Assembly (NCBI GenBank): GCA_036674765.1
Contig: JARVKI010000033.1
Location: 248,001 to 312,000, forward strand
Length of the DNA: 64,000 nt
Source: Seiridium cupressi
Taxonomy: Eukaryota > Ascomycota > Sordariomycetes > Amphisphaeriales > Sporocadaceae
Direction of reading: 5' to 3'
Shown: positions 60,259-64,000 of the stretch, one piece after another
Numbering within the stretch: position 1 is the first letter of the stretch
Layout: each line of letters opens with the position of its first letter
Position numbers and translations under genes: made by a program
Notes under the pieces: generated by a model
The model's database searches: none
What the model saw: only the letters and a program-made list of their open reading frames with translations
What the model was told of the DNA's origin: nothing

Positions 60259-61407
60259 CGTGTACGTGTTTTGAGGGGACTGCGGATAATTCCTAACTAT
60301 AGTCCACACTAATTAGTCTCCTATGTCAAGCCGAGAATCAATAGAAAGAAGCTGATGTTATTGATTTCAAGTCCAAGACCCTGTCATGGACCACAGTTGA
60401 TTTAAAGTAGATTTTCCAATGAATTGTCACAATAAGCTGCATCGTAGCGAACCACAATTCATCATCCCGAATTCCAATTTTAAAACATCTCTGCCCGCCC
60501 TGAACGAAGATCGTTTCCTTGAAGGAAACATGACATGAAGGGCTGTGTTCTGGATATTGACGAGTAACGATCGATTGCTAAACCGGCTGCAGCACATTTC
60601 ATGGGCCGACGAGATGTACTTTTCTCGCAGTAGTAAGACTGTGTGAGCGATGTGGGGCGGTGTTAGTTGGAACATTTCTGGAAGGCCGTGAGGCTTACTG
60701 TAGGGGGTCAACTGCTGCTGCAGCATTTGCATATCCTCTTGTTTCTCGCAAATCAATTGGCCATACAATGTGGGTTAGCTCCCGGCATTAATGTCAAGGG
60801 ATACAATCGCCGAGTCCCCCTTGCATACGTGTCAATCTGTGACATCGGCAGTGACAAGCCCTTACTATATCAACTGCGGAGCGGCCCGCGATATATATAC
60901 AATGCTTGGCCAATCAAGATTGAATTAAAATTTAGATTAATCCGAAAGTCTAGGTTTGACCAGTCTCTTTGCAGATTAGGTCTGCTATGACCTATGTTTA
61001 TGTGCAGCGTACCCAGAAAGTACGGGCTCCTGGTGTCGTTCCGCCCATGGAAACCATATCGCAGCGCGAATCGACTTGGGGCCACACTTTGGCCCCTCAG
61101 CAATTGCGTCTAGGACAGTCGGGGTTGCCGTATATCGCCATCATAAGGGATTGGAACACGCGAAAAACTTAGGTTGTTTGAATCTGCAAGAGACTGGTGT
61201 GATGGAGTTGGAAGGTCACTGCGGCACTCCGCGTATCATCACCAGTAAGCATGTGATCGACGAGAGGCAAAGATCTACAAGAAACTCACTTTTTAACCTT
61301 CATGAAAGTAGCTTATTCAACTTCAAAATACAAACTGACCATGGCCCAAAAAAATCAGAATCCAACCTTGCCCGTCACGCAAGTGCACCATTCGTGCCCT
61401 ATCCTAG
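60259..61407. other. Interval upstream of the monooxygenase
   Basis: Promoter of the monooxygenase (60259 to about 60600, minus-strand sense) and 3' flank of the AAA+ gene. Frames at 60427-60768 minus and 61076-61489 plus have no recognisable motif, and the latter overlaps the AAA+ 3' end. Confidence 0.45.
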
Positions 61408-64000
61408 TCAGCAGAGACCCAGCTCTTTGTTTCCTAGGAAATGGCCTCCTGCTGTACACCTGAACCCACCACTCTGCTCAATCCACTGATAGCCTGCCGG
61501 GCACACGCCCATCTTTTCGAGTTTCTTCTTGATCTCCTGCGCTTTCTTTTCGCGCTCTTCCCGTTCTCGCTGTTCCCTAAGAGCCTCATTGAGTTCCACT
61601 CGCATGGCTTCGAGAGCACGCAGAGCGTCCAAATGAGAAGCGTTTCCTTCCGGCTGCGCATTAGTTATCTCGGTCTGCTCCCGGATCTTGCCCTCCATGT
61701 CCGCGGCCTTCTCGCGCGCGGCGTCGAGGTCGCGACGACGCTGCTGCTCTGCCGCTTTGTCGAGCTCCAGTTGAGCCCAAACTTCGTCCGAGACTCCAGC
61801 ATCACGAACGCTGGCAAGTTGAGAACGCGGCTTTTCAGCAGGGTCTGACCGATCGTCTGGCTCAGGCCGGTCGTTCTCTTTCTCGGTGCTGACTTTTGTC
61901 TCTGTTGAGAAAGAAGTCGGGGAAAGGACCTGATTGGGTGCTTCTTGCTGGAGCATAGGAAGCGGTGTCGCCAATGTGCTCGCATTGGTCATGGCTGCGC
62001 CTCTTGTGACCCTTTCATGAATCATTTTTTCCATCAGGTCAACCACTAGGGCCTCCTGTACGAGCTTGGAAGCGTTCTTTGATTTCATGATGCTCGAGAA
62101 AATGTTCTTGGCGAGCGTTTGCACGTCACCCGCGTTGCCCCAGGAATGTGTCTTGCCAAGGGTTTCGAATCTGGTCAGGGCCTTCGAATCAAAGCTGTCA
62201 GAGGTTTCCAGCTGACTTGTGTCGAGCTCCTTTTGCCTTAAACACTGAACAAGAAGATCGCGACAATGATGGGGCCGTAGATTCGAGAAAGGGACCGTAT
62301 CAGGAAAACGTCTAGTCAAGCCTGGGTTTTGCGCCATTAGACGATTCATGTCATCGTCATAACCCGCCAGGATGACAACAAGCTTGTGCTGGTAACGCTC
62401 CTTTGTGAGGCTGTCCACGATTTCATCCATTGCTTCCTTGGCAAAGTGACCCTCCGCTAGGCGATAGGCCTCATCGATGAACAGAACTTTTCCCAGGGCC
62501 TCGTCAAATTTAGCTTGGACCTTGGGACCGGTTTGACCCACGTATTGGCCGATGATGTCGGTTGCAGAACACTCAACAACAGATGCATCCCCGAGAAAGC
62601 CCATGTCATAATAGATCTGACCCATTTTTCGCGCGGTTGATGTCTTACCCGTACCTATGGTCATGTTAGCACTCTACTGACTTCCCGCTAGGATTCGTAT
62701 CAAATTACCTGGGGGCCCGCAGAAAAGGAAGCTGAAAGGTACGCCATCGCGAGGATCCATACCATTATCCTTCATATTAAGAGCCACTTGTTGATACCCT
62801 TCCAACAGTTGGACAATCCTATCACACCCGACAACATCTTTGAAGAGCTTGCGAATGTTCGTGGAAGCACGCTGACCCCTATCATAGTCCGGATCAATAT
62901 CTCCGGCAATGAGCACGTCGACTCCCTTGGTCCCTGGATTCTCGGAGAGACGCTTCTGTTGGCGGTCCTTTGCTTCGTTCAGAATGATGTCAACAGCACC
63001 AGCATTGCCAAAATTGGGCTTGTGTCGCTCCCGCTCGAGCACTTCAAGAACGACCTTCTTGGCCTGCTCACCCGCCCGCAATGCTTGCTTCTTGAGTTTA
63101 AGATCGAGAATTTTTCCGAGTTCCCCAGAGTCATAGTCCTCAAAGTGAAAGCCAGAAGCAGTTGGAAAGCGTCTGCTGAGCCCCGGATTAACATTCCGAA
63201 ACATGTCTTCCATCTGTTCCTTGTAGCCCAACAAGAGAACACAGCGGTCTTCATTTGCAGTACTTTGCACCTCAGCAACAATCGTGTCGACGACAGCCGT
63301 CTTGTAAGGGTCGGCAATCCCTCCGCCGGCGAGCATGTACGCTTCATCTATGATCAAGACTTTGCCTTTGGTGCTCTCCAGAATGGCCTTGGCGTTCTTC
63401 TCTGATTGACCTAGCGCGCCGCCTACGAAGTCTGCAGGGTTCTTGATGACGACCTCACAATTGCTCAAGAGGCCTACAGCCACAAGAATAGCACCGTAGA
63501 GCTTTGCCACGGTGGTCTTTCCCGTACCCGGATTCCCCAGGAAACACTTGTTGAGGGAGCACTCAATCGGGGGCTGCTCTTTGAGCTCTCTGTTGTAATT
63601 AGTCTGCAGACGATCCACCAGAACTCTCACAGACTGTTTGACAGACTTCAGACCAATCATCTTTTGGAGGTCCTTCCATTCTTTGTTCGACTCCAAGGCT
63701 TTGCTCGGTGGTGGACCGATTAGGTCGATCTTTGTGAGCAGCATATCATCGGGTGCCTGGCCACTCCGTCTTTCTTTCTGTAGTCGATTGGCTTGTTGTC
63801 CGAGAAGCCTCGATAGCACGTTTTGTACCTCTCGCGCATTGCCGAATCCTTCTCGTCCTCGGCCGCGACCAATGCGACGGGCAACAATGCGCATGTAACG
63901 GCCTTCCGGACCTTTCTCGATCTTCATGCGACCATTGTATTTCTTCTTCAGTTGGTGATTGAAGATTCTGAGCAGCTCTTCGTCCTCGTAATCTTGAAAA
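61408..64000 (-). CDS. Multi-module CbbX/CfxQ-type AAA+ ATPase (5' end off window)
   Basis: Two exons in view: from the window edge (64000) to 62709, and 62654-61408, about 846 residues joined in phase 1. The visible part begins with the tail of one AAA module (DYEDEELLRIFNHQLKKKYN, RYMRIVARRIGRGRGREGFGNAR). A complete module follows: Walker A GNPGTGKT, Walker B VLIIDEAYML, sensor-like LLLGYKEQMEDMF and arginine-finger region NPGLSRRFP. A second complete module has GPPGTGKT, VLFIDEAYRL and LAGYDDDMNRLMAQNPGLTRRF. The second Walker A is cut by the intron (GPPG|TGKT). The C-terminus has a charged coiled coil (AALREQREREEREKKAQEI-like) and a small Cys-containing tail (MGVCPAGYQWIEQSGGFRC). The family is related to bacterial/algal Rubisco activase CbbX and SpoVK. 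The fungal function is not established. Confidence 0.92.

Overview
This window is nuclear DNA from a filamentous ascomycete fungus (Pezizomycotina). The evidence is short GT-AG introns with fungal branch points, fungal families (Flc/TRP-ML-like transporter, SAT4/PTH11-type rhodopsin-fold protein, Zn2Cys6 and C2H2 regulators, GPI-anchored cell-surface proteins, a Cu-only superoxide dismutase) and a small V-ATPase subunit that aligns by eye with yeast YPR170W-B. I cannot fix the genus. I count 17 recognisable or well-supported genes plus a few hypothetical ones, about one per 3-4 kb, with several gene-poor stretches of 2-4 kb.

Left part (1-27 kb): a partial secreted Cys-rich protein; a Zn2Cys6 regulator divergent from a short-chain dehydrogenase, with a CGG/CCG dyad between them; an ALY/REF mRNA-export factor; a fungal mitochondrial-type protein with micro-duplications; an Flc flavin-carrier/TRP-like channel; a 1088-aa C2H2 regulator; a DUF202-like membrane protein; and a second Zn2Cys6 regulator whose zinc cluster lies mid-protein and is split by an intron.

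Middle part (27-50 kb): two short hypothetical multi-exon genes on the plus strand; an unrecognised six-exon gene followed at higher coordinates by a same-strand eight-exon PLP enzyme like the N-terminal (desulfurase) half of molybdenum-cofactor sulfurase; a Cu-only SOD with GPI-type tail; an 89-aa V-ATPase subunit f; a SAT4 membrane protein; a second short-chain dehydrogenase; and a protein with an unusual Cys/His cluster.

Right part (50-64 kb): a Myb/SANT-like protein; ribosomal protein uS19 (Rps15) in eight exons with one apparent GC-AG intron; a flavin-dependent monooxygenase with a -1 frameshift; and the C-terminal half of a multi-module CbbX/CfxQ-type AAA+ ATPase that runs off the right edge.

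The genes do not form an obvious biosynthetic cluster. The only local functional unit I would propose is the divergent regulator/dehydrogenase pair at 3.5-6.5 kb, and, more weakly, the same-strand pair at 31.0-35.1 kb. I saw no CRISPR, tRNA, rRNA or intact transposon. Splice sites were chosen by eye from reading-frame phase and consensus, so exon edges are predictions.
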